This document shows, one piece after another, positions 11,111-21,790 of a stretch of 64,000 nt of DNA (positions are counted from its first letter, which is position 1; each line of letters begins with the position of its first letter). The position numbers and the translations under genes were made by a program. Source of the DNA: Voacanga thouarsii (lineage: Eukaryota > Streptophyta > Magnoliopsida > Gentianales > Apocynaceae); the NCBI GenBank assembly GCA_026120185.1, contig JANUWF010002057.1:62001-126000 (forward strand), read 5' to 3'. Below the pieces are notes generated by a model, which saw only the letters and a program-made list of their open reading frames with translations, had not been told where the DNA came from and searched no databases.

Positions 11111-13076
11111 TTATTCCCTAAATTAGGAGGAGAACAGAAACAGTATAAGAAAGATCTTGATTGAATAACATCATTAAATTATCTTGATCCGCGTACAAGC
11201 ACGTGTGAACTTGAAGTTCAAAAGATAATTCATTTGTAAAGCATTGCAAATCAAATACCAGACGCTTTTGTTAACTCTAAAAGAGTAACAAAATCGCATA
11301 TTCCAGCTATAAATGCTCATATTAGAATTGAAGTTCTAACAGAACAAAAGATTATACCTATAGCTGTTGAGCCAAAAGCATACCAGAAGCATGGCCAACC
11401 TCTTGGTTCTAAAGATAAAAATCCTCGAAAGAAGAGAGGATGAAAGGATCCAGATGATCATATTAGAAAAGAATGATAAAGACCAAGAGAAAACTAATAA
11501 CAAAGAACCAGAAGTTGATGAAAGTAACACTGAAATTTCTATCAATTATACCACTTCCGGTAGAAGTTGGAATCGGATAGAAACAATTATTGGTAATATG
11601 TTTACATATAATATATCTTTTGATGTTATACAAGATAATGATGATCTTGAACCAATATCAATTGATGAGTGTCGGCATAGAAAAGATTGGCTATAATAGA
11701 AAGATGCGATTCAATCGGAGTTAAATGCACTGACATAACGTGAAATCTTCGAACCTGCAGTCTGAACATCAGAAGGTGTAAAACCTGTTGGTTACGATTG
11801 GATATTTGTGAGAAAGCGCCATGAAAATAATGAAATCATACGAGATAAAGCACGGTTAGTAGCCCAAGGTTTTTTACAAAGACCAGGTATTGATTATAAT
11901 GAAACTTATTCTTGTATTGTTGATGCTATTACACTCCAATATCTTATCAGTTTGGCAGTACATGAAAAGACAGATATGCGCCTATTAGATATTGTCACTG
12001 CTTATTTGTATAGAAATTTAGAAAATGATATTTATATGAAAATCCCCGAAGGATTTCATATGCCTGAAGCATATAAACATTATCTTGGTGAAAATTACTC
12101 AATCAAATTGTAGAAATCATTATATGGTTTGAAACAATTTGGGCGCATGTGATTCAATCGTCTTAGTGAATATTTATTGAAAGCGGGATTTAAAAATGAC
12201 CAGGTATGTCCATGTGTTTTTATTAAGAAATCTGGTTCTAAATTTGTGATATATGTTGATGATATTAATCTTATTGGAACTCCTGAAGAGTTTCAAGAAA
12301 CAATTGATTATTTGACATCAAGGATATTGGTAAAACTATATTTTGCCGTGGTTTACAAATTGAACATTTGGCAAATTTCATCAATCAACATATACAGCAA
12401 AAGTTCTAACAAGTTTTTACATGAAAAAAACATATCCATTGAGTATTCCAATGATCGTCCAATCATTAGATGTGAAGAAAGATTTTGACCTCAAGAAGAT
12501 AATGAAGAACTCCTTAGTCCTGAAGTATCATATCTCAATGCAATTAGTGCATTGATGTATCTTGTTAACAATACATGACTTGATATTGTATTTGCTGTCA
12601 ATTTATGAACAAGATTTAGTTCTTCACCAACACGACGACATTTGAATGGAATTACAAGTTTTTCGATATCTCTAAGCAGCTACTTCTTCAAATTATGCTG
12701 AAACTATAGCCATTCATGAAGCAAGTAGAGAATGCGTATGATTATGATCAATGATTCATGATATCCGAGAAAGTTATGGATTATCATCTATCAGAGATAT
12801 TCCAACTCCTTTTTATGAAGATAATGTAACTTGCATAACTCAAATACAAGGAGGATATATTAAAGGAGATTGGACAAAACATATTTCACCAAAATTCTTC
12901 TTTACTCATGAACTCCAGAAGAAAGGTGAAATTGATGTGCTACAAATTCGGTCATGTGACAACCTTGCAGATATTTCCACGAAGACTTTACCGACTGTAA
13001 CATTTGAGAAGTTGAGATATAAAATTGATATGCGTCGGTTCAAAGATTTAAAGAAATCATCTCATCAGGAGGAGTA
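11111..13076 (+). pseudogene. Element B pol remnant (end of integrase, RT, RNase H)
   Basis: Copia sequence resumes with FPKLGGEQKQYKKD, YLDPRTSTCELEVQKI and RVTKSHIPA, the region between integrase and RT. RT follows: ARLVAQGFLQRPGIDY, SLYGLKQ and the catalytic FVIYVDD with both aspartates intact (about 12240-12265). RNase H/3' motifs follow: KGDWTKHISPKFFFTHEL and CDNLADISTKTLP (12751-13077). Several stops and frameshifts separate these open stretches. The integrase catalytic region is absent. Confidence 0.87.
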
Positions 13077-13201
13077 ATAAATAGACATATAGAATAGTGT
13101 ACTTTTTTTTCCTTCACTAGATTTTTTTTCCACTAGATTTTTATCTAATAAGATTTTAAGAGACATATTCTTTATGTAATGGATAGACATCCAAGGAGGA
13201 G

Positions 13202-13518
13202 TGTTATAAATATATTAGTAGAAGCTTAACTAATTATAGCTTTATGTGAACTATTAGGGAATTAGTGAAAGCTTCACTAATTAGTGAAAACTCCACTAAT
13301 TATGAATTTTTATGGATGTCGACCATTTAGTGGAGACACCAGCTTTATAAATAGAGATATTCTCTAAACTTGTAATATACTATCATTTTGTGAAAGAATT
13401 GTGAGAAAATTGTGAGAAAAAGAGAGAAGTTTGAAAAAATTCTTATGCAAAAATAATTAAAATTTTCTTAGTGTGTAATGTATAAATTTTATTCTAACAC
13501 TATCCAAATTTTATAACA
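13202..13518 (+). repeat. Element B 3' LTR
   Basis: 317 bp, TGTTATAAAT...TTATAACA, preceded by the polypurine tract CAAGGAGGAG. It differs from the left LTR by small deletions and many substitutions, so the insertion is not recent. Confidence 0.88.
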
Positions 13519-13523
13519 CCAAA

Positions 13524-13780
13524 AAAAATTTTCAAACCCTCTAATCTTCACATTTTTCTTTCTTGGTGTTATCCTTATTTTTCGTTGATGAATTAACACT
13601 CATTGGCTCTCAAAACATCTTTCTTCATGTTATTCTTATTTTTCGTTAATAAATTGACACTAAATAACACTCAAAGCATGCCAGAGGCTAGTGCCTTAGT
13701 GGAGTGACAAGACAACTCCAACCCCTCCATTCTAACCCCTCCTACAACTTTCATATTTTTTTATTGATTAATGCGTAACA
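13524..13780 (-). repeat. Element A 5' LTR, part 2
   Basis: Continues the LTR interrupted at 8320 (CTTCACATTTTTCTTTCTTGG, then AGTGCCTTAGTGGAGTG) and ends ATGCGTAACA before the TSD CAAGC at 13781-13785. It contains an extra partial duplication (the TTATTTTTCGTT unit appears twice) relative to the left LTR. Confidence 0.87.
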
Positions 13781-14231
13781 CAAGCTCCATCCATTAATTA
13801 ATTCAACCTGCTAAATGAGCTTTGTTTATTTGGTAGCAGTAGTATTTTGCTCTCCATTCATGGACAAAATGTATCAAAGGGAAGTGAGAAACCGTACCGA
13901 AGTGTTTAACGTCCCCATTCTCGTCTCTTCATCGACCTTGTATTTTTCTTTTGTAAAAAAGGCAGAAGGTCGGGAGAGTTTCTCTACCTTGTCTAAAGTC
14001 ATCGTCAAAATAAAGAACTTACAGTTCAACTCCAATGAATAAAGTACAAGATTTTACAATTCCATTAACAGGGTAAAAATACAGTTACACAAACACTTTT
14101 ATCTTCTTCTTGTTTTACATGGTCTGCTCTGGAAACACCATCACACGAACTTCGATTCACAAATACATCGATATAAAGATTTATATACATCCCGCAAAAT
14201 GTACTTCACCCACGGCAATACAACTGAAATT

Positions 14232-14690
14232 TTAACCAGAAATTTGAATAGATTTAACATCAGACTTCTTCACCTCCTCTTTTGGAACGGTAATTGTGAG
14301 CACCCCATTCTCCATTGAAGCTTTGACCTGTTCCATCTTGGCATTCTCGGGCAACCTGAACCTCCTCATGAACTTGCCGCTGCTGCGCTCCAGTCGGTGC
14401 CAAGTATCAGTCTTGTCTTCCTTCTCCACGTTCCTCTCTCCGCTTATCTGCAGAACTCTGTCGTTCTCAATTTCCACCTTCACTTCCTCTTTCTTGACGC
14501 CCGGCAGATCAGCCTTGAGCACGTGGGCCTCCGGAGTCTCCTTCCAGTCCACGCGGGTGTTTGCAAATGCCAACGTCTCACGGCCGGAACTCAATACAGA
14601 GAAGTCCTTAAATGGATCCCAGACATCCAAAGAGAATGGGTCGAAGACGTTGCTTCGTTGACCACCGAAGAAACTTGGAATCAGAGACAT
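14232..14690 (-). CDS. Class I cytosolic small heat-shock protein (~17 kDa)
   Basis: An ATP-independent chaperone of the cytosol that forms oligomers and holds unfolding proteins during heat stress. The 152-residue intronless frame has the class I N-terminus ([24 protein letters not shown]), an alpha-crystallin domain at about residues 46-138 with the P-x14-GVL motif (Pro114, GVL 129-131), and the C-terminal I-x-I (IQI 148-150) used in oligomer assembly. Length and lack of signal peptide fit class I. The ATG at 14690 is the only sensible start. Upstream on the minus strand are a TATA-like box and heat-shock-element-like pentamers. It is the only intact member of a local family whose other copies are broken (15955-16205, 31430-31560, 33143-40346). 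Open frames on the opposite strand are shadows. Confidence 0.97.
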   Translation of the reverse strand: MSLIPSFFGGQRSNVFDPFSLDVWDPFKDFSVLSSGRETLAFANTRVDWKETPEAHVLKADLPGVKKEEVKVEIENDRVLQISGERNVEKEDKTDTWHRLERSSGKFMRRFRLPENAKMEQVKASMENGVLTITVPKEEVKKSDVKSIQISG

Positions 14691-14813
14691 ATTCTTAGAG
14701 ATCTTGGACTACTGATGGGTTTCGAAACTTAGGTAGAAGATTGCTAGAGCGATATCGGAAGATGAATGCCTTGATTCGATCGGTGTTGTGATTGGGGGTA
14801 GGGAAGAGTGTGG

Positions 14814-14860
14814 CATTTAAAACCTTTGGGAGCAGAATTCAAGTACTTTCTGGATTATTC
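14814..14860 (-). promoter_or_regulatory. sHSP promoter: TATA-like box and imperfect HSE
   Basis: On the minus strand TTTTAAATG (14814-14822) lies ~125 bases above the ATG. Just upstream (14834-14855) AGAAA GTACT TGAAT gives two in-phase nGAAn pentamers around an imperfect nTTCn, a heat-shock-element arrangement. A weaker second site (CAGAAACTTTTAGAG) lies at about 14871-14885. The same block is conserved at 31440-31540 and 40450-40560, upstream of the other sHSP copies, which supports function. Confidence 0.65.
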
Positions 14861-14889
14861 ATTTGCACGCTCTAAAAGTTTCTGGGCCT

Positions 14890-15950
14890 TGGCGGACGAA
14901 CTTTGTAGAGATTACTGATCACTGACTTTGGGCTGGGGCCATCTTTTCATCACGGGAAACTGTGGCCCAGATTTTTTTTGCGCCTTAGGCTGTTTTTTAT
15001 TCCCGCTAACGCATTTATTTTATTATTAATAGGTTAATACTGCTTGATCTTTAACAAATTAAATATTAACATTCAATTTTAAATACTTAAGATATGATTC
15101 ACTTATATTATAATATGCTTTATTGTCAACATTATTTAGCTGCTGATCAGAAAAAGCCTATAGAATTAAGCAATTATATAAACTTTTTTTTTAGTGAGAA
15201 AGAAAAAAAATAACGGATTAATATTTATATTAAAGCTTTTAAACAAGGTCGAATAAGTATTATTAATTTTAAAAGAAAAAAGACAAAATAAATGAGCTCC
15301 ATTATTATTTTAAAAGGCTAGAAGTCAACTCCTTAATCAATTCACCATTCAAGAGTGAATGAGCTCAAGCAAGTTGAGGTCGAATAGCCCATTTTGTTGT
15401 TGAACAAATACAAGCTTTGTTGTTTAGCACCCCCCCCCCCGCCCAAAAAAAAAAAACTTTGTTCAAATTGTAACTATCCAAATTTCAATGTTGATGCTCG
15501 GTTTGGTTCAATGCGTTTAGTTTTTAATTCTACTTGATATAGGCAATTTTTTTCTCTCCAAAGGTATGAGGGTAAATTACATTAATATGTACATTGCCCA
15601 ATATATATTGGCAGTAGTAGAAGTCTATTTGCTATTTATTTAGAATTGTAAAATAGTGAACTTTTCGATCGCTCTGAGTGATTTATGATTTATCTTTCTT
15701 CTTAAACCAATTCAACAAGAATATAAGGACTGTATTTATTAACCTGAATTTATAAAAAGATTTATATTTAATGACCTTTCAATACTATTCTATTCTGACC
15801 CTTCAATAAGTATATCATAGTGCTCTGATCCCTTTTTCCAAACAAAGAAAAGAGATCAAATGGACATGCCAAAATGCACCAAAATAATAAGAATCAAGAG
15901 AGAGGGCAAGAAGCAGCTTTCTCCTTTGAGCTAAATTCTCTGAATAATAC
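14890..15950. other. AT-rich intergenic stretch
   Basis: No gene recognised. A poly-C/poly-A low-complexity run occurs near 15429-15460. Confidence 0.6.
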
Positions 15951-15954
15951 ATAA

Positions 15955-16205
15955 TTGTTATCTTACAATTTCATTAACTTGGTAAAATACAGAAACACTT
16001 TGGGCTTTGGAAATGCCATGACAGAAAGTTTCAATTCAGATTTGCATTCCTGAAATAAAATTTGCATCCTTTCTGCAAAATGTTCTTCATCCACAGCAAA
16101 AACACTGAACCAGAAATTTCAATGGATTTAACATCAGCCTTCTTCATCTCCTCCGCTGGGAATGACAATAATAAGCATCCCATTCTTCATGGAAGCCTTC
16201 ACCAA
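15955..16205 (-). pseudogene. 3' fragment of a second sHSP gene
   Basis: The minus strand reads VKASMKNGMLIIVIP (about 16160-16205), then shifts frame and continues as the sHSP tail EEMKKADVKSIEISG (16110-16157). Sequence beyond the stop also matches the 3' flank of the intact gene (TTACAATTTCATTAACTTGG, TTCTTCATCCACAGCAA), so this is a genomic copy and not a random match. Everything upstream of the last ~30 codons is missing. Instead the 3' end of the NB-LRR gene follows within ~50 bases. Confidence 0.88.
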
Positions 16206-16250
16206 CATCAGCCGGGATACTCCAATTTTATACAAGATGTTATCCTTAGC

Positions 16251-18998
16251 CTAGTTTGCCAATCTTGTACTAGAATATGGAGTCTTGGTTAGGTATCCTG
16301 TCATAATATATTTCAAAACGTGGTCGAGGCTGGTATAAGAAATATGCAAGCGCTTAAGACACTGAAAATGATGAATTGGGGCGCTGCTTAACTGCTGGCA
16401 ATTCTCAATGGTCACCTCCTGAAGGTTAGGAAACATCTCTAAATCTTCATCATTTGCTGTTTCAGGTTCCATCCACTCTTTTAGATTCCTCATATGCTTG
16501 ATCTTGAGACGTCTGAGGGCAGGAAAAATCTTTTTTGGCTCCTGAACACTTCTTGCATTGATCCCTGATCCACTGGGTTCATCAGTACCATAAAACGAAG
16601 GCTCGATGCAACTTATATTATCAAGTCCATATAGCCTAAGATACATGAGGGATGGTAGTTGCCCGAGAGGAGGGAGTTGTGTGCACCTTTTGCAGTATAG
16701 TATAGACAGAGACACCAATTTATCTAGTCTTCTGGACAAGCCAAGGTTCTGGTCCATGCATATAGCCATATTCATGAACCATGATGGAAATTGACAACCT
16801 GAGAAATGCACAACCCTTAACTCTTGCAAGTTTGGATGTGGTTGAAGCCCTTCCAACACTCCTTCATCATTTTTGCCTTCTCCAGACCAATGAAATTCCA
16901 ACCGATTAATTGGCTTTCTGTACAAGCCTGCCTGCAAAGCTTCTTCCCTATTACTAACTCTTTCTAGACCGTGTATGGTCAATTTACCCCTGAGTTTTTC
17001 CAAACATCCCAACTCCTTAATTTGATGACCCTTCTCTTGACGTATCTTGAAGAACTCTAGTGTTTGAAGATTCATCAACCGTCCCATCTCTGGTGGCATC
17101 CTATGCCGTGAATCACAATGTAGATGTCTCAAACTAATCAAATTGGTCATTCCTTCGGGAAGTACTTTGATTAGTCTATAGCAGTGATTGATTTTTAGCG
17201 TCTGCAAATTGTAGAGTTTGAACAGAGGCTCCGGCAAAACTTTGATTCCAGGACCAGAGAGATCAAGATACCGCAAGTGTATTAGCTTGCCAATTGAGGA
17301 TGGTAACTCCGTTTTTACACGAGACAGTTTTAAAACATGCAAGTGCTTGAAGCTCATTAACGTGTCCTCAGGTATACCACTCCCTGAAATTAATGTTCGA
17401 AGCAATCTCAATTTTGGCAGCGTTCTTTTTTCTTCTCCAAATGATTCTACCACAAGATAGCGATCCACGGGTTTAACATCTTTTACATCACTCTTCGATT
17501 TTGAAATTAATTGTGCAAGATCACGCACAAGATCATGCATTCGAACGCCTCTGGATTTTCCATCTTCATCTATGACCTCTTGCAACAGGGAGCTCTGAAG
17601 TAAACTATTGATGGATTGATTGCCTATTTCCATCTCATTATTACGCTTGGCTTGAAGAAAACCCTCTGCCATCCAAAGTTTGATCAGATGGTTTTTTTTC
17701 ATGAGGGAACCTTTTCTAAACAATGAGCAATATGTGAAGCACTTTTTCAGAGTGGAAGATGGCAAATGATCAAAACTCAACTTGAGGATTTGCATGACAC
17801 TAGATTCATCTCCACTCATATTTGAAATTCCTTCCTTTATTACTGAAAGCCATTCTTCTCTTGGGTTTGTACGAAGTAGACCTCCAATTACACTTGCGGC
17901 AAGGGGGAGGCCTTGACATAATTCTTTGATCTTCTCTCTAATTGCTTCAAATTCTTGTATTCCTTCTCCATATAGAAGTGCTCTTTCTTTCACTATACGC
18001 AAACAGTGCTCATCTGATAACTTTTCCATGGAGAACAGATGTCTATTAGGCAAATTGTTAACCACCTCTAGTTTACGGGTGGTAACAATAACCCAGTTTC
18101 CTGGAGCTGAGCTGATTCCAGCTAAGGAGCATAAAAATTCATCCCATAATTGACTATTATCATTCCATACATCATCAAGGACAAGAAGATATGTTTCACC
18201 CTCAAGATTCTCCCTAATCTTCTGAACTAGGGTGTCCCTACCCTCGAGATTTGCCTCATTGGTCTTTGTCAAAGATTCTAGGGTCAATTTGAAAATCCTC
18301 TTAGGTTCAAAATTTTCAGATACGCAAACCCAAATCTTTTTGCCAAAGTGCTTGACAATTAGCTCGTTGTTGTAGACAAACTGAGCCAGAGTAGTTTTTC
18401 CCAAACCCCCCATTCCTGTTATGGGAATAAAAGAGAGGAGTTCATTAGACGGGCTCAACAATTTCTCCACTATCTTGGATGCTTCATTATCTCTTCCTAT
18501 AACATTTTGACTAACAATGGAGTCCGTCTCCCTTGAGAATCCAGTTCTAGTAACATTACCCACTCGGAACTGAAACCCAAATGCACTTGCATCTTTGTTG
18601 ATCAATTCAAACTTAGTGTTGATGTCCTTAACCTTACGAGCCATTCTCCAGTGAAAAGCAGTAGTGTTATGGGATGAGAAGAAGCGTACCTTGCCTTTGA
18701 GCTGATTTCGGTCCTCCACACTACGCCGCAGAATTTCATAGTTGAGCTCGTCCAAGACATGCTCAGCACGACATGCCAGTTCTTCGAGCTTCTTCAGCCA
18801 TAGATTGACACCCCGATCCTTCACTTGTTTTTCCTCAGCATCATCTACAACAGCTAAGATCATTTCTACAGCTTCTCGTAGTCTCTCCAGATCTTTCTCC
18901 AATCCCATAACCATACCAATCTGATCAGTAGCGAAGGACACCACCTTTTCCAGAGCCATCTTTATAGTAGCTCCAACCAAAGCGTCTGCGATCTTCAT
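16251..18998 (-). CDS. CC-NB-ARC-LRR (RGA/RPP13-type) disease resistance protein
   Basis: An intracellular immune receptor of the CNL class that binds ADP/ATP through NB-ARC and senses pathogen effectors. A single uninterrupted frame gives 915 residues from the ATG at 18998 (MKIADALVG). The frame opens 28 codons earlier (19082), but that extension is not CNL-like. Motifs by residue: P-loop GMGGLGKTT 195-203, kinase-2 LLVLDDVW 271-278, RNBS-B VIVTTRK, GLPLAA 363-368, RNBS-D CFTYCSLF 420-427, MHD RMHD 486-489. An N-terminal coiled coil has DDAEEKQVKD and WLKKLEELA. LRRs run from about residue 540 (LHVLKLSRV, LRYLDLSG, LPPLGQLPSL) to the end. The last ~25 residues do not look like LRR and abut the sHSP fragment, so the C-terminus may be shortened. 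All nucleotide-binding motifs are intact, so it may be functional. Confidence 0.95.
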   Translation of the reverse strand: MKIADALVGATIKMALEKVVSFATDQIGMVMGLEKDLERLREAVEMILAVVDDAEEKQVKDRGVNLWLKKLEELACRAEHVLDELNYEILRRSVEDRNQLKGKVRFFSSHNTTAFHWRMARKVKDINTKFELINKDASAFGFQFRVGNVTRTGFSRETDSIVSQNVIGRDNEASKIVEKLLSPSNELLSFIPITGMGGLGKTTLAQFVYNNELIVKHFGKKIWVCVSENFEPKRIFKLTLESLTKTNEANLEGRDTLVQKIRENLEGETYLLVLDDVWNDNSQLWDEFLCSLAGISSAPGNWVIVTTRKLEVVNNLPNRHLFSMEKLSDEHCLRIVKERALLYGEGIQEFEAIREKIKELCQGLPLAASVIGGLLRTNPREEWLSVIKEGISNMSGDESSVMQILKLSFDHLPSSTLKKCFTYCSLFRKGSLMKKNHLIKLWMAEGFLQAKRNNEMEIGNQSINSLLQSSLLQEVIDEDGKSRGVRMHDLVRDLAQLISKSKSDVKDVKPVDRYLVVESFGEEKRTLPKLRLLRTLISGSGIPEDTLMSFKHLHVLKLSRVKTELPSSIGKLIHLRYLDLSGPGIKVLPEPLFKLYNLQTLKINHCYRLIKVLPEGMTNLISLRHLHCDSRHRMPPEMGRLMNLQTLEFFKIRQEKGHQIKELGCLEKLRGKLTIHGLERVSNREEALQAGLYRKPINRLEFHWSGEGKNDEGVLEGLQPHPNLQELRVVHFSGCQFPSWFMNMAICMDQNLGLSRRLDKLVSLSILYCKRCTQLPPLGQLPSLMYLRLYGLDNISCIEPSFYGTDEPSGSGINARSVQEPKKIFPALRRLKIKHMRNLKEWMEPETANDEDLEMFPNLQEVTIENCQQLSSAPIHHFQCLKRLHISYTSLDHVLKYIMTGYLTKTPYSSTRLAN

Positions 18999-19139
18999 TC
19001 TTTTTAGCTTCCTGCGCACTTCTTTTGGAGAATTCCGTTCAATTAAAGATTTTCTTAACAGAAAATCAATAGAGAGAAGCACCCTAGTGTGGATTCGAAC
19101 GCAGTAGTCTCCTCAAGGGGAATGCACTGTCCTTTGTTT

Positions 19140-20385
19140 AAGGTAAGTATCCTGACTCAAAGTTGAAAGGTACTGTGGTTTTTTTTTTCTGGGGAGTGGG
19201 TGGCGAGATTACTCTCTTTTTTTTTGGTTTTATTTATGGGTGTAATTAGTTTAGGATTCTTTATAATTCAAAATTTTAATATAATTTAAAGTAATTATAA
19301 TTTAAATAATTTTTATTTTACAAAAAATATTATATTCTTATTCGTATTTTCTCTTTAATCTCACTTAAATTTCCACTAATTCTACATATTTTATAATTTT
19401 TATTAAATTTATATCAAAATAATTAATATTCAAGTATAACTAAATGGGTAGTTATTAAAACTAAGATTATATTCAATGAAATAATCATGATTTGGTTTTT
19501 TCATTTTTCTTTGCCGTTGAACTAGCCCGTACAAAGAGGTCGAATGGTATTTGTTTCCAAATTTTTAAACTTTTTTTGAAAATAAAAATTTTTAGAAATG
19601 TTCTTCTAAATTTCACCGTTCGTTTCTTTAAAAAAGTTTTATGGATTATAATATTATCTTTTGATATTTTTTAAATTTTAACTGTGAAATATTTTTAATT
19701 TTATTATTCATTCTAAATAGATAGGGAATATTGATCTTTGAGTTTAAATTTTTTATAAAATTTAAAATTATACTTATTTTCAATAAAATTGAATATAATC
19801 TTAATTCAAATAATTCTAAAAACGTGTAAATTCAGAAAAAACTTATATTTGTGAGGGGGAGATAGTATATAAAATTTACATAAAATCAGCAGAATGTTAT
19901 TGCTCTATATGTAGCAGAAATTATTTCATCAAGTAATTATTTCTACCTTTTCCAAGCAATCTCCAATACGTGTTCTAGAAAGAGTTTAGTGTGATATGGT
20001 CAGTTGGGCTACTACCTTGTACTTTCTTGATTAATACTTTAAAATAATTCTTTTCCAATTTCTCTCTGGTCCCCTCATCTTTCGGCTTTCCCCTTATATT
20101 TAAAAAAAACGGAAAATTATTCCATTAAATGATTCTTTGCTGGGTCTACACCTTGATTGTGTGACCGACACAATTAATAAATTGAAGAAGATTCTGAGAA
20201 AATTCATGGAGGCGTAAAGGAAAAGTGAAATGGACACTTCCTTTAATAAATTTATTGTGATTAGGACCACCATAAACTTTAGCCAATGGAAACGTTCTGA
20301 GGCTTGTGCTGAGGTAGGCAGCGTAGGCTATCCTTCCGGGAACTTGGTTAGAAGATGCTGGACATCGACATGGAAATTGGATAAA
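19140..20385. other. AT-rich upstream flank of the NB-LRR gene
   Basis: Very AT-rich sequence without a recognisable gene. Short open frames here (for example 20230-20505) show no family motif. It should contain the NB-LRR promoter, but no specific element could be assigned. Confidence 0.5.
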
Positions 20386-20395
20386 CGATGGTATT

Positions 20396-20770
20396 TTGTG
20401 GCTGCAAATGAACTGAGTTTCTTTCTAGTTACTTGGTTAAAGCTCATTTCAAATTTGGTATTGATCGAGCTTAAATCGAATCTTGAATTAATAAGTCAAG
20501 TTTAAATTTAATAGAATTTGACTCGAAATTTATTTTAAATTTAACTCGAATATTCGATTCGTGAATTTAAATTCAAATTCAAATTCAAATAAATAAAGGT
20601 ATAAATAATATATATATATATCTTGTTATAATATACGAAAATATATTTATAAATTTTATTACACAAATATATTCTATATTTATATGAATATATGTTTTAT
20701 TATAATTTTATCAAAAAATAATTATATAACTAATAAAAATTATTGTACTCCTTACAATCTTTTTTTAGCT

Positions 20771-20814
<44 letters not shown>

Positions 20815-21790
20815 TGTTATAATACATGAAAGCATATTTATAAATTTTATTACTCAAATATATTCTATATCTACATAAATATGTATTTTATTATAATTTT
20901 ACTAAAAAATAATTATACAATAGATAATAAAAATTACTATACCTTACAATCTTTTTTTTCTTTTTTTTTTTTTTGCTAAAGTACCTTGAAATATTCTTAC
21001 TAATATTACATTATTGTAACTCTAGAATACAAAAAGTCAATCATTATTCATTATGAAATTTTAGTAGATATTTAGTCTAATTTTTATCCTTATTTTCATT
21101 CCCACCTTGAATCTGCTATAGTTGGCCAAAAAATTATAACAATTGTATTTCTTTTTATCTAGTAACTTTTCTATCAATGAATTTATTTAGAGTAAGTTTA
21201 TTATTTTTTCATCAAAATTAATTTATGCTACTTTTTCCAACAAAAAAAAAAAGAGATTTAATATTAAATTGTTCATAATAATTAAAAACTTCTAACATTT
21301 GTTTAAATGAATAGATGAAAAAAGTTTAAAATCACAAAACATAGAGTTCAATTTTTTTTAAAAAATCAAATAAACACAATAAGAAGAAGACATTGATCCT
21401 CTATTTTTTTTAAAAAAATTAATCTAATCATCTATTTCATCTATTTTGGATATGTATTATACTATTTTATAAAATTGAAGTTGAAAGGATTAAAAATTCA
21501 ATTGTGTTAAGTTTTTAGTAACTATTAAAGGGATTACTTTAACTAAAAATATCAAATTTAATTTATAATTCGAGTTTGAGTTCGAGTTTGAGCTCGAGTT
21601 TGGCTCAAGAAAGCTTTGAACAGTACTCGAGTATACCCGAACCAAGTTTGAGTAATCCTAAAAGTGAATCGAGTTGAGTTCGAGTATAAAACTTTTTGTT
21701 CGAATGAGTTCGAACCTTTACAAATTTCATACTATTTCGATATCAATAAGTCATAACTCGACTAAATTCAGCTCGTTTGCAACCCTACTT
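20396..21790. mobile_element. Probable non-autonomous hAT-like element
   Basis: The ends are imperfect inverted copies: left GGCTGCAAATGAACTGAG, right (reverse complement) AGGGTTGCAAACGAGCTGAA, resembling the GGGTTGCAAACGAGC ends of plant hAT-like repeats. Subterminal sequence is rich in TTCGAG/CTCGAG/GAGTT motifs near both ends (about 20470-20580 and 21560-21770). Imperfect 8 bp flanks (ATTTTGTG and ACTTTGTA) could be a decayed TSD. No transposase. The interior holds a ~190 bp direct duplication (about 20620-20770 and 20805-20965) and an (AT)n microsatellite. Confidence 0.55.
20779..20812. repeat. (AT)n microsatellite
   Basis: About 17 AT units between the two ~190 bp internal repeats of the hAT-like element. 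Confidence 0.95.

Larger units (their letters stand above)
8321..13518 (+). mobile_element. Ty1-copia element B carrying an antisense RKD gene
   Basis: Inserted in the right LTR of element A with a perfect TSD CCAAA (8316-8320 and 13519-13523). LTRs start TGTTATRAATATATTAG and end TTTTATAACA. A sequence resembling a copia primer site (TTATCATCACGAG) follows the left LTR, and a polypurine tract (CAAGGAGGAG, 13192-13201) precedes the right one. Order on plus: gag remnant, foreign minus-strand RWP-RK gene (9443-10824 plus its flank), then the extreme 3' integrase region, RT and RNase H. The gag zinc knuckle, protease and most of integrase are missing and replaced by the RWP-RK segment. The pol remnant is full of stops, so B could now move only in trans, if at all. 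Confidence 0.9.
6240..13780 (-). mobile_element. Ty1-copia element A, gag-only, host of nested element B
   Basis: Both LTRs begin TGTTGGGAAAA and end ATGCGTAACA in plus orientation. The element is flanked by a perfect TSD CAAGC (6235-6239 and 13781-13785). A gag remnant on the minus strand sets the orientation, so the right LTR is the 5' LTR. A degraded initiator-Met tRNA primer site (AGTATCAGAG on the minus strand, about 8055-8066) abuts it, and a purine-rich minus-strand tract abuts the left LTR. Without nested element B the internal region is only ~1.35 kb and holds gag alone, so A is a deletion derivative or a non-autonomous element needing enzymes in trans. Confidence 0.88.

Noticed and set aside
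13815..14042. 75-codon plus-strand open frame
   Set aside because: No motif, partly overlaps the 3' flank of the sHSP gene; treated as chance.
14296..14732. Plus-strand open frames over the sHSP gene
   Set aside because: Shadows of the intact minus-strand sHSP coding sequence.
18998..19082. Upstream ATG extending the NB-LRR protein by 28 residues
   Set aside because: The extension is not like any CNL N-terminus, while MKIADALVG fits the usual start. The longer frame is possible but less likely.
19085..19140. tRNA-like T-arm (minus-strand GTTCGAATCC) just upstream of the NB-LRR gene
   Set aside because: Only the T-arm and a vague variable-loop-like stretch are visible. No acceptor stem pairing or anticodon arm could be assembled, so it is at most a decayed tRNA-derived piece.
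20230..20505. 91-codon plus-strand open frame
   Set aside because: No recognisable domain, and it runs into the hAT-like element terminus.
20620..20965. CRISPR-like spaced repeats
   Set aside because: It is a two-copy ~190 bp AT-rich duplication, not short repeats with unique spacers, and the genome is clearly eukaryotic.
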